Positions 5,889 through 13,210 of a DNA stretch of 14,287 nucleotides are shown piece after piece. The notes beneath the pieces were generated by a model. That model had not been told where the DNA came from and did no database searches. It saw nothing but the letters and a program-made list of their open reading frames with translations. This DNA comes from Candidatus Yonathbacteria bacterium CG17_big_fil_post_rev_8_21_14_2_50_43_9 (GTDB lineage: Bacteria; Patescibacteriota; Minisyncoccia; Phycocordibacterales; UBA1550). The stretch's first letter is position 1. Every line of letters begins with the position of its first letter. The DNA is taken from positions 31,489 through 45,775 of the forward strand of contig PCUO01000018.1 in assembly GCA_002771015.1 (NCBI GenBank), written 5' to 3'. Made by a program: the position numbers and the translations under genes.

Positions 5889-6982
5889 TTTCTCTTAGAA
5901 ATATTTAAAATGATCCCGACCCCAAGAAACGCAAAAAGTATAGCTGAACCGCCATGGCTCACAAACACAAGAGGCAACCCAGTGAGCGGTATAATACCGA
6001 GCATAGCCGCGATGTTCGCAAATGACTGCGATACTATCAGTATAACAATTCCGACCACCAAAAGCGACTCAAACATATTTGGAGCTCGTCTAGCTATTTG
6101 TATGCCACGAACACCGAAAAGCAGGAACAGAATTATGATGACAAATCCTCCAATAAATCCAAATTCCTCCCCAATGACAGCAAAAATAGAGTCCCCTGTT
6201 GGCTCTGGAAGGGACCCAAATTTTTGAATACTTTGTCCAAACCCTCGTCCAGCGACACCACCAGACCCAATAGCGAGGAGAGATTTTTGAATTTGGTAGC
6301 CTGCACCCAGTGGGTCACGAGATGAGTCAAGAAAGGTGAGGATGCGTTCTTTTACATACGGACGATCATAAGCTAGGGCTCCTATTGCAAAAAGACTCAT
6401 TATTACAATAAGCGCGAAGTGTCTAAGTTTCATCCCTGCGGCGAGAAGCATTGCCACGACTGCTGTAAAAATAACAGCTAGCGTTCCTGTATCAGGCTCT
6501 AGTAGCAAAACTACGGCTGGCAGAAACAATATTCCACCCGCAATACTAAGCGAAGTTTTTAGCGTACCAATCCTGTCTTTAAGAACTGGTAGAAGAGCGG
6601 CAAGATAAATAACAGTGCCTAGTTTCAACAGCTCGGATGGCTGAAAGGAGGTGAACCTTAAGTCCACCCATCTGTGAGCGCCACCGTGTTCTAACCCGAT
6701 ACTTGGGACAAACACAAAGAGTGTAGCTACAATTGATCCAATAAAAATATATAGAGCGTTTGTTTGCAAAAATTTTATTGGGAATTTATGCGTGGCAAAA
6801 ATAGCGATGATAGCGCCAAAAAAAACTCCAAGTATCACCTGGTCAAACAAAAAATCATTCAAAGAAAATCCTTTTCTTGCAAAAAGACCAAATGAAGCAG
6901 ATGTAAAAACAAAAAGCCCTACTAGAGCAAGAATAGCGGTGATGCCAAAAAATATTTTATCTATTGGTAATATTTTTTTCAT
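5885..6982 (-). CDS. ftsW: FtsW/RodA-type peptidoglycan glycosyltransferase
   Basis: This SEDS-family membrane enzyme polymerises lipid II into glycan strands, partnered by a class B penicillin-binding protein, at the septum (FtsW) or the side wall (RodA). About ten spans are visible in 365 aa. Diagnostic residues are HRWVDL (103-108), FQPSELLK (113-120), LEPDTGT (161-167, with the essential aspartate D164), GRGFGQSIQK (245-254), IFAVIGEEFG (266-275) and IPLTGLPLVFVSHGGSA (331-347). The assignment to FtsW instead of RodA rests on its place between mraY and murG. It begins 11 bases after the mraY stop, so the two are cotranscribed. It ends with TAG, and a structured 251-bp spacer follows. No Shine-Dalgarno is seen. 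Confidence 0.92.
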   Translation of the reverse strand: MKKILPIDKIFFGITAILALVGLFVFTSASFGLFARKGFSLNDFLFDQVILGVFFGAIIAIFATHKFPIKFLQTNALYIFIGSIVATLFVFVPSIGLEHGGAHRWVDLRFTSFQPSELLKLGTVIYLAALLPVLKDRIGTLKTSLSIAGGILFLPAVVLLLEPDTGTLAVIFTAVVAMLLAAGMKLRHFALIVIMSLFAIGALAYDRPYVKERILTFLDSSRDPLGAGYQIQKSLLAIGSGGVAGRGFGQSIQKFGSLPEPTGDSIFAVIGEEFGFIGGFVIIILFLLFGVRGIQIARRAPNMFESLLVVGIVILIVSQSFANIAAMLGIIPLTGLPLVFVSHGGSAILFAFLGVGIILNISKRN

Positions 6983-6993
6983 ACCATATTATC

Positions 6994-8049
6994 TTATCCA
7001 ACTAGCGCGATTATTGTTCCGAGGAGCGCGAGCACTACAGAAATGACCCAGTACCTCATCACCACTTTGTATGGTGGCCAACCAAGTGCCTGAAAGTGAT
7101 TATGGAGCGGGGCGACCAAAAATACTTTTTTTCCACCGCGATATCTCTTAGAAAGGATCTGAATTAATGACGAGGCGCTCGTCGCAATAAGTAAAAACGC
7201 AATAATTGGAAGAACGAGCACCGCCTTTGTTAAAAAGGCTACAACCGTGAGGGATGTTGTGAGCGCCATCGTCCCTGTTTCAGAATTAAAAAAACGCGCG
7301 GGAGGAATATTGAACCACAAAAACGCGAGGAGTCCACCGACCACAACACTAGAAAATGCTGCAAGATCTATTTGTCCTTGGGCAAAAGCAATGACTGCGT
7401 ATGCTGTAAAAATTGAAGCAAAAACACCACCTGAAAGTCCGTCAATACCATCTATAATTCCTCCCGAATATATACCGATCATAAAAATAACGAAAAGCGG
7501 TATAAACCAAAGTCCAAGATGAACGTCGCCATTAAACGGAATATGAACACTGTCCATCCCAAGCTTCGCATAAAACCACCATGCCCCAATAAGCGCGAGA
7601 ACAAAGACGAATATAAGTCTAACGCGAATAGGAAGTCCTCCACCCGCGTAGGCGTCCTTTTCGTGACAAACAAGATAATCATCAATTAGTCCAAAAAGTC
7701 CTCCGATTACGAGCGCAAAAAGTGGTAGCCATGTTTGCTCGCGAGAAAGAAAAGAAAGTTTTGAAAAAATACTTTCTGGGAAACTTGCCGCTAGTGTGAA
7801 AAAAATAAATGCAGTTACAAAAACTGACCCCCACACCACTAACCCGCCCATACGCGGTGTTTTCCTTTCTTCGTCGTTGTGAAGCTTGCCTGAAATTGTC
7901 GCTTCTTTCCCGTCCATTGTTAAACGGACGCTACTTTTTTTCCACATCTTGTGGCGATAAAGAAACGAAGTCAAAAAAGGAGTTATAGCAATACCAACAA
8001 AGAACGCTGTGGCGGTGGCGAGAAAAATTTTAACAACATCAATTGACAT
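6994..8049 (-). CDS. mraY: Phospho-N-acetylmuramoyl-pentapeptide-transferase, divergent active site
   Basis: MraY transfers phospho-MurNAc-pentapeptide to undecaprenyl phosphate, making lipid I. The 351-aa protein has about ten spans and the expected blocks: RKTPRMGGL (62-70), LIDDYL (121-126, catalytic D123/D124), DGIDGLSGG (200-208), FNIPPARFF (246-254) and APLHNHFQALGWP (313-325). Several normally strict positions differ: the asparagine of N-x-x-DGLDGL is a glycine (G197), the catalytic aspartate of the GDTGS block is glutamate (E257 in NSETGT), and HHH is HNH (316-318). Related changes may be lineage-specific in Patescibacteria. A general PNPT-family transferase such as a WecA-type enzyme is the alternative, but the HxH block and the place before ftsW and murG support MraY. 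It opens a transcription unit with its own promoter. Confidence 0.9.
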   Translation of the reverse strand: MSIDVVKIFLATATAFFVGIAITPFLTSFLYRHKMWKKSSVRLTMDGKEATISGKLHNDEERKTPRMGGLVVWGSVFVTAFIFFTLAASFPESIFSKLSFLSREQTWLPLFALVIGGLFGLIDDYLVCHEKDAYAGGGLPIRVRLIFVFVLALIGAWWFYAKLGMDSVHIPFNGDVHLGLWFIPLFVIFMIGIYSGGIIDGIDGLSGGVFASIFTAYAVIAFAQGQIDLAAFSSVVVGGLLAFLWFNIPPARFFNSETGTMALTTSLTVVAFLTKAVLVLPIIAFLLIATSASSLIQILSKRYRGGKKVFLVAPLHNHFQALGWPPYKVVMRYWVISVVLALLGTIIALVG

Positions 8050-8060
8050 AATATGTACTC

Positions 8061-8089
8061 ATTATATAGAAATCGCGCGTAAACGCCAA
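8061..8089 (-). promoter_or_regulatory. Promoter of the mraY-ftsW unit
   Basis: On the minus strand TTGGCG (8084-8089, four of six), a 17-bp spacer and a perfect TATAAT (8061-8066) precede mraY. The -10 box ends 11 bases before the ATG at 8049, so the predicted leader is only about five bases, and no Shine-Dalgarno fits into it. This is the best sigma-70-like promoter in the window. Confidence 0.6.
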
Positions 8090-8104
8090 ATTCGCGTAGC
8101 TTGC

Positions 8105-8122
8105 CATAGGGCCTCGCCTATG
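8105..8122. terminator. Hairpin after the carboxypeptidase gene, possible terminator
   Basis: CATAGG and CCTATG form a 6-bp stem with a 6-base loop five bases past the stop codon of the carboxypeptidase gene. It lies just ahead of the mraY promoter, where a transcript end would be useful. No run of U follows on the minus strand, so it is not a classical intrinsic terminator; RNA 3'-end protection is another option. Confidence 0.35.
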
Positions 8123-8127
8123 AGGAT

Positions 8128-9144
8128 TTACTTTCTTGTAGCATCCACAAGCTTCTGCATATCGTCAAAACGCCCCTTGTAGCTAGAGCCGAGAACTACA
8201 ACAACAATAGGGTCGCCAATCCCCCTGTCAAAAATAACAGCAAGATTCCCCCCGGAGATATTTGTAAATCCAGTCTTTGATGCCACGAGTCCTGGGATAT
8301 TTCCTACTATCTCATTTGTATTCGGCAAAATGTGAGCTATCTCATCTGAAGATATAATGCGCGCGTTCTTGTGCGCTGTTATTTCTATTGTCTCTGGATA
8401 TTTTTTCCACAGCTCGGCAAAAAGGTCCGCAACATTGCGCGCGGATCCGTAACCACCTCCTTGCTCTAGTATGCTCACCTGCGCGAGCTGGCTACTATGT
8501 GGAAAAGAAACATCAAGTCCTGATTCATTAAAAAATTGCATTTGATCCAATTTAAGCTCGCTCGCTTTTTCATTCATCATATGCACAAAGTTCGCGCGCG
8601 CAATGTCGGCATGAGTTTCGTCTGGGTATCCATTTGCTCCCACAAATCCAGCGATAGCGTGAGCTGCGTCATTAGATGAAGCGATAAGCATCACATCCAA
8701 AATATCACCAAGTCTCCATCTCTCTCCCGAATGAAGCCCAGAATCCCCATCTGCCATCAGATCATCCCTTGTTATTGTAACAACAACATTCGGAGAAAAT
8801 TGGTCACGAGCAACAAAAGTAGTCATAATCTTTGTCACAGACGCAAGCGGAAGTTTTTTATTTGCATTTTTAGCAAAAAGTACAGAGCCTGTTTTTAATT
8901 CAAGCACATACACCGCGCGCGCTTCTAATGAAAGACCATCAAATGGGTTAACGATTTTCGCTGTGCGGATTTCCTCCTTTGCTTCATTAGCATTGTTATT
9001 CACGCTTGTTCCTGCTTGCGTTGGTAAGGCAAATGAAAGAAGTCCCTGCATTGCTATTGCGAGGCATGCCCCGCCACCGAGCACCAAGAGGAGAGCGTAT
9101 GCTTTTCTTCCGATAAGTCTTTCTTTATTCTTCCTCGTATCCAT
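8128..9144 (-). CDS. dacA: Serine D-Ala-D-Ala carboxypeptidase (peptidase S11)
   Basis: This penicillin-binding protein removes the terminal D-alanine from stem peptides in the outer envelope space. In the 338-aa form it has a basic N terminus, an uncleaved-anchor-like or signal span (about 15-40), a linker, then the S11 catalytic domain (about 70-335). All three active-site motifs are present: S102-V-T-K105 (nucleophile and base), S156-S-N158, and K290-T-G292. There is no C-terminal beta domain or amphipathic anchor as in E. coli PBP5, so the N-terminal span probably tethers it. The start is uncertain: ATG at 9144 overlaps the scpB end by 20 bases and is chosen because the protein then begins directly before the membrane segment; ATG at 9198 would add 18 basic residues and overlap scpB by 74 bases. 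It is cotranscribed with scpB. The symbol is by family; dacF-like naming is also possible. Confidence 0.9.
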   Translation of the reverse strand: MDTRKNKERLIGRKAYALLLVLGGGACLAIAMQGLLSFALPTQAGTSVNNNANEAKEEIRTAKIVNPFDGLSLEARAVYVLELKTGSVLFAKNANKKLPLASVTKIMTTFVARDQFSPNVVVTITRDDLMADGDSGLHSGERWRLGDILDVMLIASSNDAAHAIAGFVGANGYPDETHADIARANFVHMMNEKASELKLDQMQFFNESGLDVSFPHSSQLAQVSILEQGGGYGSARNVADLFAELWKKYPETIEITAHKNARIISSDEIAHILPNTNEIVGNIPGLVASKTGFTNISGGNLAVIFDRGIGDPIVVVVLGSSYKGRFDDMQKLVDATRK

Positions 9145-9673
9145 TTTCTTTTTCAGTTTCTTTTTTAAACTCTTCAACCGATCTGTTTGTGCCCTCATAC
9201 TCTGGCAAATCCGACGCTTTGCTTACCCCCATATACGAAAGAAGTTCAAACGTTGGTTGGTACGATGTGCTTCGTCCGCCATGATCAACTTTTTCAATAA
9301 GTCCGCGCACCAAAAGCACGCGCAAAATATAATTTGAATTTACTCCACGAAGATAGTTTATTTCGCTTCTGGAAATCGGCCCGCGGTAAAGCACAGTTGC
9401 AAGCGTCTCAAGTCCAGCCTTGCCGAGCTCTTTACTAAGCTCTTCTTTTAATAATCCTTCAATTGTCGTGCCCATTTCTGGCGAAGAAGCGAGCATATAC
9501 TCCTCGCCATTTTTCATCAATATGATTCCGTGCCCAGAAAGAGACTGCTCAAGGTCAACAAGCCCAGCGAGAGCTTCATCCTCTGATACGTTGAGTGTTT
9601 TTGCCAAAAAGCCTGCTGTTACAGGCTCTCCTTTGAAAAACAACAATGCTTCAATTTTTTGCGGGAGTTCCAT
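9125..9673 (-). CDS. scpB: Segregation and condensation protein B
   Basis: ScpB dimers carry two winged-helix domains and, with the kleisin ScpA, form the non-SMC part of bacterial condensin that compacts and segregates the chromosome. Seen here are the N-terminal IEALLFFKGEPVTAGFLAKTLNVSEDEAL (about 7-35), the central strand region GIILMKNGEEYMLASSPE, and the second winged helix with ETLATVLYRGPISRSEINYLRGVNSNYILRVLLVRGLIE (about 93-131). The last block is the most diagnostic. Length 182 aa is typical. The acidic C-terminal tail overlaps the start of the carboxypeptidase gene. It is split from scpA by 142 bp containing a large palindrome, so the two partners may be expressed at different levels. 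No Shine-Dalgarno; a TATGAT box lies 11 bases before the ATG. Confidence 0.93.
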   Translation of the reverse strand: MELPQKIEALLFFKGEPVTAGFLAKTLNVSEDEALAGLVDLEQSLSGHGIILMKNGEEYMLASSPEMGTTIEGLLKEELSKELGKAGLETLATVLYRGPISRSEINYLRGVNSNYILRVLLVRGLIEKVDHGGRSTSYQPTFELLSYMGVSKASDLPEYEGTNRSVEEFKKETEKENGYEEE

Positions 9674-9684
9674 ATGTGCAGTCT

Positions 9685-9690
9685 ATCATA
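9685..9690 (-). promoter_or_regulatory. Possible -10 box of scpB
   Basis: TATGAT on the minus strand (five of six consensus bases) ends 11 bases before the scpB ATG, the same spacing as at mraY. No -35 is visible at 16-18 bp, where the sequence runs into the palindrome arm. Weak evidence. Confidence 0.25.
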
Positions 9691-9703
9691 CCTATCAGTT
9701 TTC

Positions 9704-9755
9704 TTCCCCTATGTCCGTATAATATACTATAGTATATTATACGGACATAGGGGAA
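9704..9755. repeat. Perfect 52-bp palindrome between scpA and scpB
   Basis: Bases 9704-9729 are the exact reverse complement of 9730-9755, with no spacer and no mismatch. The outer ten bases of the left arm are TTCCCCTATG, the middle part is GTCCGTATAAT, and the centre is TATACTATAGTATA. As RNA or extruded DNA it would make a very long hairpin. No U-run follows on either strand, so it is not a standard terminator. It may be a mobile-element remnant, a protein-binding or replication-linked site, or an RNA-processing signal that separates scpA from scpB. Confidence 0.9.
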
Positions 9756-9815
9756 TCTCTTCACAAGAATATAATTACTTGCACCACACAAGTCACTGAA
9801 AACCTACATTTTATT

Positions 9816-10559
9816 TTACGACTGTCCAGCGCCATAATTTGGAGTTTCTAGCGTATTTGTTTCAATTTCAATATCATCTCCGTTCGAGCCCTGAGTCACC
9901 GCTATAATCCCCTGCTTCACGAGCTCAAGCAAGGCAAGGAAACTCACGATTACATTTACTTTCTCCTCTTTTCCTACGCCGGCAAACTCTTTGAAGCTCA
10001 TTCTCAGACTTCCAGTAATGCGAGTCGTGAGTCTATCCATCATCTCTTCAAGCGAAATGACTTTTTTTACAACCACTTTTGGAAGTGAAACTTTTTTAGG
10101 AAAATGCAAAATTACATCTCTCATCGCAGAAAAAATACTTTGTGCGCTAATCTCATCGCTTGGGTTAAACACTGCTTCCCTCTCGCGTGGTTGTCCTTTT
10201 GGAAAAGAAATATTCTCTCCAAACATCTGTTTTACGTGTACAGAAAGCTCGCGGATTTTTTGATATTCTTTAAGACGTCGTTCTAGTTCGTCAATATCCT
10301 GCGTTTCCTCTTCTGTAAGAGAGAGTGTCGGCAGGAGCGACTTTGATTTTATAAGAATGAGTGTGGAAGCAACAATGAGAAAGTTAGAAACAAAATCTAC
10401 CGGCATTTTTTCAAACTGTTTCAGGTGCGCAATATAGTCATCCGCAACCGTAGCAAGCGAAATCTCATTTATGAAAAGCTTCCGCCTCTCCACAAGGTCA
10501 AGCAGGAGCTCAAGCGGGCCTTCAAATACTTCGGTTTTGATTACATACGGATTATCCAT
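9816..10559 (-). CDS. scpA: Segregation and condensation protein A (kleisin)
   Basis: ScpA bridges the heads of SMC dimers and recruits ScpB. The N-terminal domain shows the family hallmark FEGPLELLLDLVERRKLFINEI (about 13-34), followed by VADDYIAHL and FLIVASTLILIKSKSLLP (about 60-77). The middle is charged and flexible (about 82-160). The C-terminal winged helix includes VNVIVSFLALLELVKQGIIAVTQ (about 201-223), which binds the other SMC head. Length 247 aa is normal. It begins five bases after the aspS stop without a Shine-Dalgarno, so it is the last gene of the trpS-aspS run and is probably made by coupled translation. The SMC gene itself is not in the window. Confidence 0.94.
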   Translation of the reverse strand: MDNPYVIKTEVFEGPLELLLDLVERRKLFINEISLATVADDYIAHLKQFEKMPVDFVSNFLIVASTLILIKSKSLLPTLSLTEEETQDIDELERRLKEYQKIRELSVHVKQMFGENISFPKGQPREREAVFNPSDEISAQSIFSAMRDVILHFPKKVSLPKVVVKKVISLEEMMDRLTTRITGSLRMSFKEFAGVGKEEKVNVIVSFLALLELVKQGIIAVTQGSNGDDIEIETNTLETPNYGAGQS

Positions 10560-10564
10560 ATTAT

Positions 10565-11893
10565 TTATTCAGACAAAAGATTGTCAATGCGATTTAGGTC
10601 GCGTGGGAAAAGCGCCGCTTGTTTTACGTTCTCAAGCCCAAGGAACTTTGACGTCAAACGCTCTAGCCCGAGCCCAAGACCGCCGTGGGGAGGCATACCA
10701 TACTTGAAGGCCTGTAAATAGTAACGAAACTTTTCTGGATCAAGACCTTTGTTTTTCATCGACTGAACAAGCGTATCATAATCATGAATGCGTTGCGCAA
10801 GGGTCGTGATTTCTATACCACGGAAAAGAAGGTCACCGCCCTTTGCATACCCTGGGTCAGCCTCGTCTTCGTGTGTGTAGAATGGCCGCTTTGAAATCGG
10901 GAAATGCGTGATGAAAATAAAATCAGAATTAAATTCACGCTTGGAATACTCACATAGGAAACGCTCGTGTGCTGGCCCTAGGTCTGGCTCTTTTGTGCAA
11001 TCCTCTCCAGTTTCTTTTTTAATAACCTCTTGAGCCTCTCGAAATTTCATAGTAGGAATTTTTTCTGGTACATCTGGAATAGTAGCGTTAAAAAGAGCAA
11101 ATTCAGCGGAACACTTTTCCTTGAGCTTCTTTGTAATATGAGCGAGAACGCGATTCTCCATATTCATAACATCTGTATGATCCTTGATAAAACCCATCTC
11201 AAGGTCTAGACTCGTGTACTCATTCAGGTGACGAGTGGTGCTATGTTTTTCAGCGCGGTATACATTCCCCGTTGAAAATACGCGCTCAAATACGCCCACC
11301 ATTATTTGCTTATAGAGTTGTGGGCTTTGTGCAAGATGCGCAGTATGTCCAAAGTACTCTACATTAAATGAGTCTGCACCTCCCTCTGCATCCTCACCAA
11401 TAAGTTTAGGCGCCTGAAATTCTGTAAACCCTTGCGTCATTAAGAATTCACGAAAGGCTGCGATGATTACCGCTTGTACTTTAAATACCGCGTTGGCTTT
11501 TTCTTCACGCAGTGTCAACGGGAGATAGTCGAGATATGTATCTAGGTTGATGTCTGTTCCATGCTGAAACGGAAGCTCCTGTGCCTGACTTAGCACCTCA
11601 ATATTCAATACTTCAAGCTCAATGTCACCATTAAGCACATCAGCCTTGATATTACGCTCTGGGCGCTTGTTTACTTGCGCAGAGACACTCACAACCCACT
11701 CAGGGCGCAAACGCTGTGCTACCTCGAGCGCTTCAATATGATTTGGAAGGACCACCGCTTGAACCTTTCCACTCATATCACGCAGGTCAAGAAAGACCAT
11801 CTTCCCTTGATCTCGACGGACATTAATCCACCCTGAAACAGTCACTTCTTTTCCGATATGATTTTTTAGATCTTTAATGTATGTTCGTGTCAT
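10565..11893 (-). CDS. aspS: Aspartyl-tRNA synthetase, archaeal-type (aspS2-like)
   Basis: This class IIb synthetase attaches aspartate to tRNA. An N-terminal OB-fold anticodon domain (about 1-105, GWINVRRDQGKMVFLDLRD) precedes the catalytic domain: motif 1 near 145-165, the block GADSFNVEYFGHTAHLAQSP (172-191), motif 2 VYRAEKHSTTRHLNEYTSLD (211-230), and motif 3 GLGLGLERL (405-413). At 442 aa and without the GAD insert it is the archaeal-type enzyme, not the roughly 590-aa bacterial type. AsnRS is excluded by the AspRS-type motif 2 (HSTTRHLNE). Many enzymes of this kind also charge tRNA-Asn for GatCAB; the two loop positions known to tune this are N24 and about A84 here, fitting neither textbook state cleanly. 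It follows the 92-aa gene by one base and precedes scpA by five. Confidence 0.93.
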   Translation of the reverse strand: MTRTYIKDLKNHIGKEVTVSGWINVRRDQGKMVFLDLRDMSGKVQAVVLPNHIEALEVAQRLRPEWVVSVSAQVNKRPERNIKADVLNGDIELEVLNIEVLSQAQELPFQHGTDINLDTYLDYLPLTLREEKANAVFKVQAVIIAAFREFLMTQGFTEFQAPKLIGEDAEGGADSFNVEYFGHTAHLAQSPQLYKQIMVGVFERVFSTGNVYRAEKHSTTRHLNEYTSLDLEMGFIKDHTDVMNMENRVLAHITKKLKEKCSAEFALFNATIPDVPEKIPTMKFREAQEVIKKETGEDCTKEPDLGPAHERFLCEYSKREFNSDFIFITHFPISKRPFYTHEDEADPGYAKGGDLLFRGIEITTLAQRIHDYDTLVQSMKNKGLDPEKFRYYLQAFKYGMPPHGGLGLGLERLTSKFLGLENVKQAALFPRDLNRIDNLLSE

Positions 11894-11894
11894 A

Positions 11895-12173
11895 TTAGTG
11901 GATCGTATTTAGTGGAGTAAGCTTTTTCTCTATTTCTTCCATTGCAGTGTCGTGAGTATCTTCATTTCCTAATCTTTCAATATAATTAAATCTTTCATCA
12001 TCCATAAGCTGTCTGAACTGAGCACTGTTTGCATCAATCCACGTACCAGCAATGTCATCACCACCAGCTCTTCGGATTAACTCCATCTGCACGTCTTGCA
12101 TAATATCAAATTTAAATTGTTCCGGATTAACAACACTTTCAGTTTTTACAACAAGTTTTTCAAAAAAATTCAT
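11895..12173 (-). CDS. Unknown 92-aa protein between trpS and aspS
   Basis: I do not recognise a family. The 92-aa protein is acidic, soluble and mostly helical in appearance, without signal peptide, membrane span or cysteines. Recognisable stretches are NFFEKLVVKTESVV near the start, MQDVQMELIRRAGGDDIAGTW in the middle and a charged helix with EEIEKKLTPL at the end. It starts 14 bases after trpS and its stop lies one base before the aspS ATG, so it is embedded in the synthetase operon and most likely cotranslated. That placement and its base use, like that of its neighbours, support a real gene. A role connected with translation is a guess from position only. Confidence 0.7.
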   Translation of the reverse strand: MNFFEKLVVKTESVVNPEQFKFDIMQDVQMELIRRAGGDDIAGTWIDANSAQFRQLMDDERFNYIERLGNEDTHDTAMEEIEKKLTPLNTIH

Positions 12174-12187
12174 AATGCTATTTCAAA

Positions 12188-13156
12188 TTAGAGCTCAAGT
12201 CCTACTTTCTCCCTCACATCCTTCATTGTCTTTTGCGCGTGTGCGCGCGCAACTTCCCCACCCTCTTTGAGAATTTTCAAAACTGCATCGGGGTTCTTCG
12301 CTATCTCCTCACGGCGAGCGCGCATTGGCGCGACAAACGCGATAATTTTTTCTACAAGCAGGTCTTTTGACTCCTTGTAGCCAATACCGCCATTTTTATA
12401 TTTCGCACGAAGCACTTCCAGTTCTGCTCCCGGGAAAAGCTCGTGAATCGCAAACACCTTGCATTCACTAGGGTCTTTTGGCTCCTCCACACCCTTTGAG
12501 TCGGTGGGTATACTCATCACCGCTTTTTTGATTTCTTCGTCACTCGCAAAAAGTCCGATTACGTTTCCATAACTCTTGCTCATCTTGCGACCGTCAGTGC
12601 CAGGGACTGTTTTCACCTCCTCCAAAATCATCGGTTCAGGCACCTTGAACGTCTCCCCAAAAATACGATTAAACTTCTGCGCTATGTCGCGCGCGATTTC
12701 AATATGTTGTTTCTGGTCAAGCCCCACAGGCACCACATCCGCGCCATACATCAAAATATCAGCAGCCATTAAAATCGGGTAGCCAAAGAGTCCGACATTC
12801 ACTTCGTGATTTTTTGCCTCTGCATCCTTGAAAGCGTGCGCTCGGGAAAGATATGGCATAGTGGTGATGGTGTTAAAAATCCAAGCAAGCTCTGTCACTT
12901 CTGGAACGTAGGACTGCAAAAAGAGCGTCGTCTTTTTGGGATCCACACCAATAGCGAGGTAGTCCATCGCGAGCTCAAGAGAGAGTTTTTTTAGTAGCAC
13001 GCCATCAGAAACACTCGTGAGCGCATGGTAGTTCGCAATAAAAATATACTGACGATAATCGTCTTGCCTGTCCACAAACTGACGCATCGCGCCAAAGTAG
13101 TTGCCCATGTGGGCCTCCCCCGTCGGCTTCACCCCTGAAAGTAGCGTTTTTTTCAT
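12188..13156 (-). CDS. trpS: Tryptophanyl-tRNA synthetase
   Basis: This class Ic synthetase charges tRNA-Trp. The 322-aa length is typical of bacterial TrpRS. The N terminus has SGVKPTGEAHMGNYFGA (7-23, the HIGH motif as HMGN), the tryptophan pocket region includes YPILMAADILMYGADVVPVG (126-145), then DQKQHIEIARDIAQKFN (147-163) and GRKMSKSYGN (189-198, the KMSKS loop), all intact. The C-terminal helices end in AHAQKTMKDVREKVGL. It opens the trpS-92aa-aspS-scpA run, 54 bases downstream of the histidine kinase stop. AAGGG touches the ATG directly and is too close to act as a Shine-Dalgarno. A promoter seven bases upstream suggests a leaderless transcript. Confidence 0.96.
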   Translation of the reverse strand: MKKTLLSGVKPTGEAHMGNYFGAMRQFVDRQDDYRQYIFIANYHALTSVSDGVLLKKLSLELAMDYLAIGVDPKKTTLFLQSYVPEVTELAWIFNTITTMPYLSRAHAFKDAEAKNHEVNVGLFGYPILMAADILMYGADVVPVGLDQKQHIEIARDIAQKFNRIFGETFKVPEPMILEEVKTVPGTDGRKMSKSYGNVIGLFASDEEIKKAVMSIPTDSKGVEEPKDPSECKVFAIHELFPGAELEVLRAKYKNGGIGYKESKDLLVEKIIAFVAPMRARREEIAKNPDAVLKILKEGGEVARAHAQKTMKDVREKVGLEL

Positions 13157-13163
13157 CCCTTAC

Positions 13164-13190
13164 ATATTAGCAGAAAAACTCTATTTTCAA
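13164..13190 (-). promoter_or_regulatory. Promoter of the trpS run
   Basis: On the minus strand TTGAAA (13185-13190, five of six) and TAATAT (13164-13169, four of six) with an upstream TG (TGCTAATAT) sit in the 54-bp gap before trpS. The spacer of 15 bp is short but the TGn extension can compensate. The expected start is at about 13157, next to the ATG at 13156, so the mRNA would be leaderless. Confidence 0.4.
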
Positions 13191-13210
13191 AAGGTTTCGG
13201 AGACATGCTT

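Noticed and set aside
5910..6227. Open frames on the plus strand across ftsW, mraY, the M23 gene and others
   Set aside because: They mirror well-conserved minus-strand genes, lack ribosome sites and have low-complexity translations.
9704..9755. Palindrome as a rho-independent terminator
   Set aside because: No T-run follows the hairpin on either strand (GAAGAAAAC on minus, TCTCTTCAC on plus), and there is no loop.
10565..11893. Asparaginyl-tRNA synthetase
   Set aside because: Motif 2 reads RAEKHSTTRHLNE, typical of archaeal-type AspRS; AsnRS has a different set around this motif.
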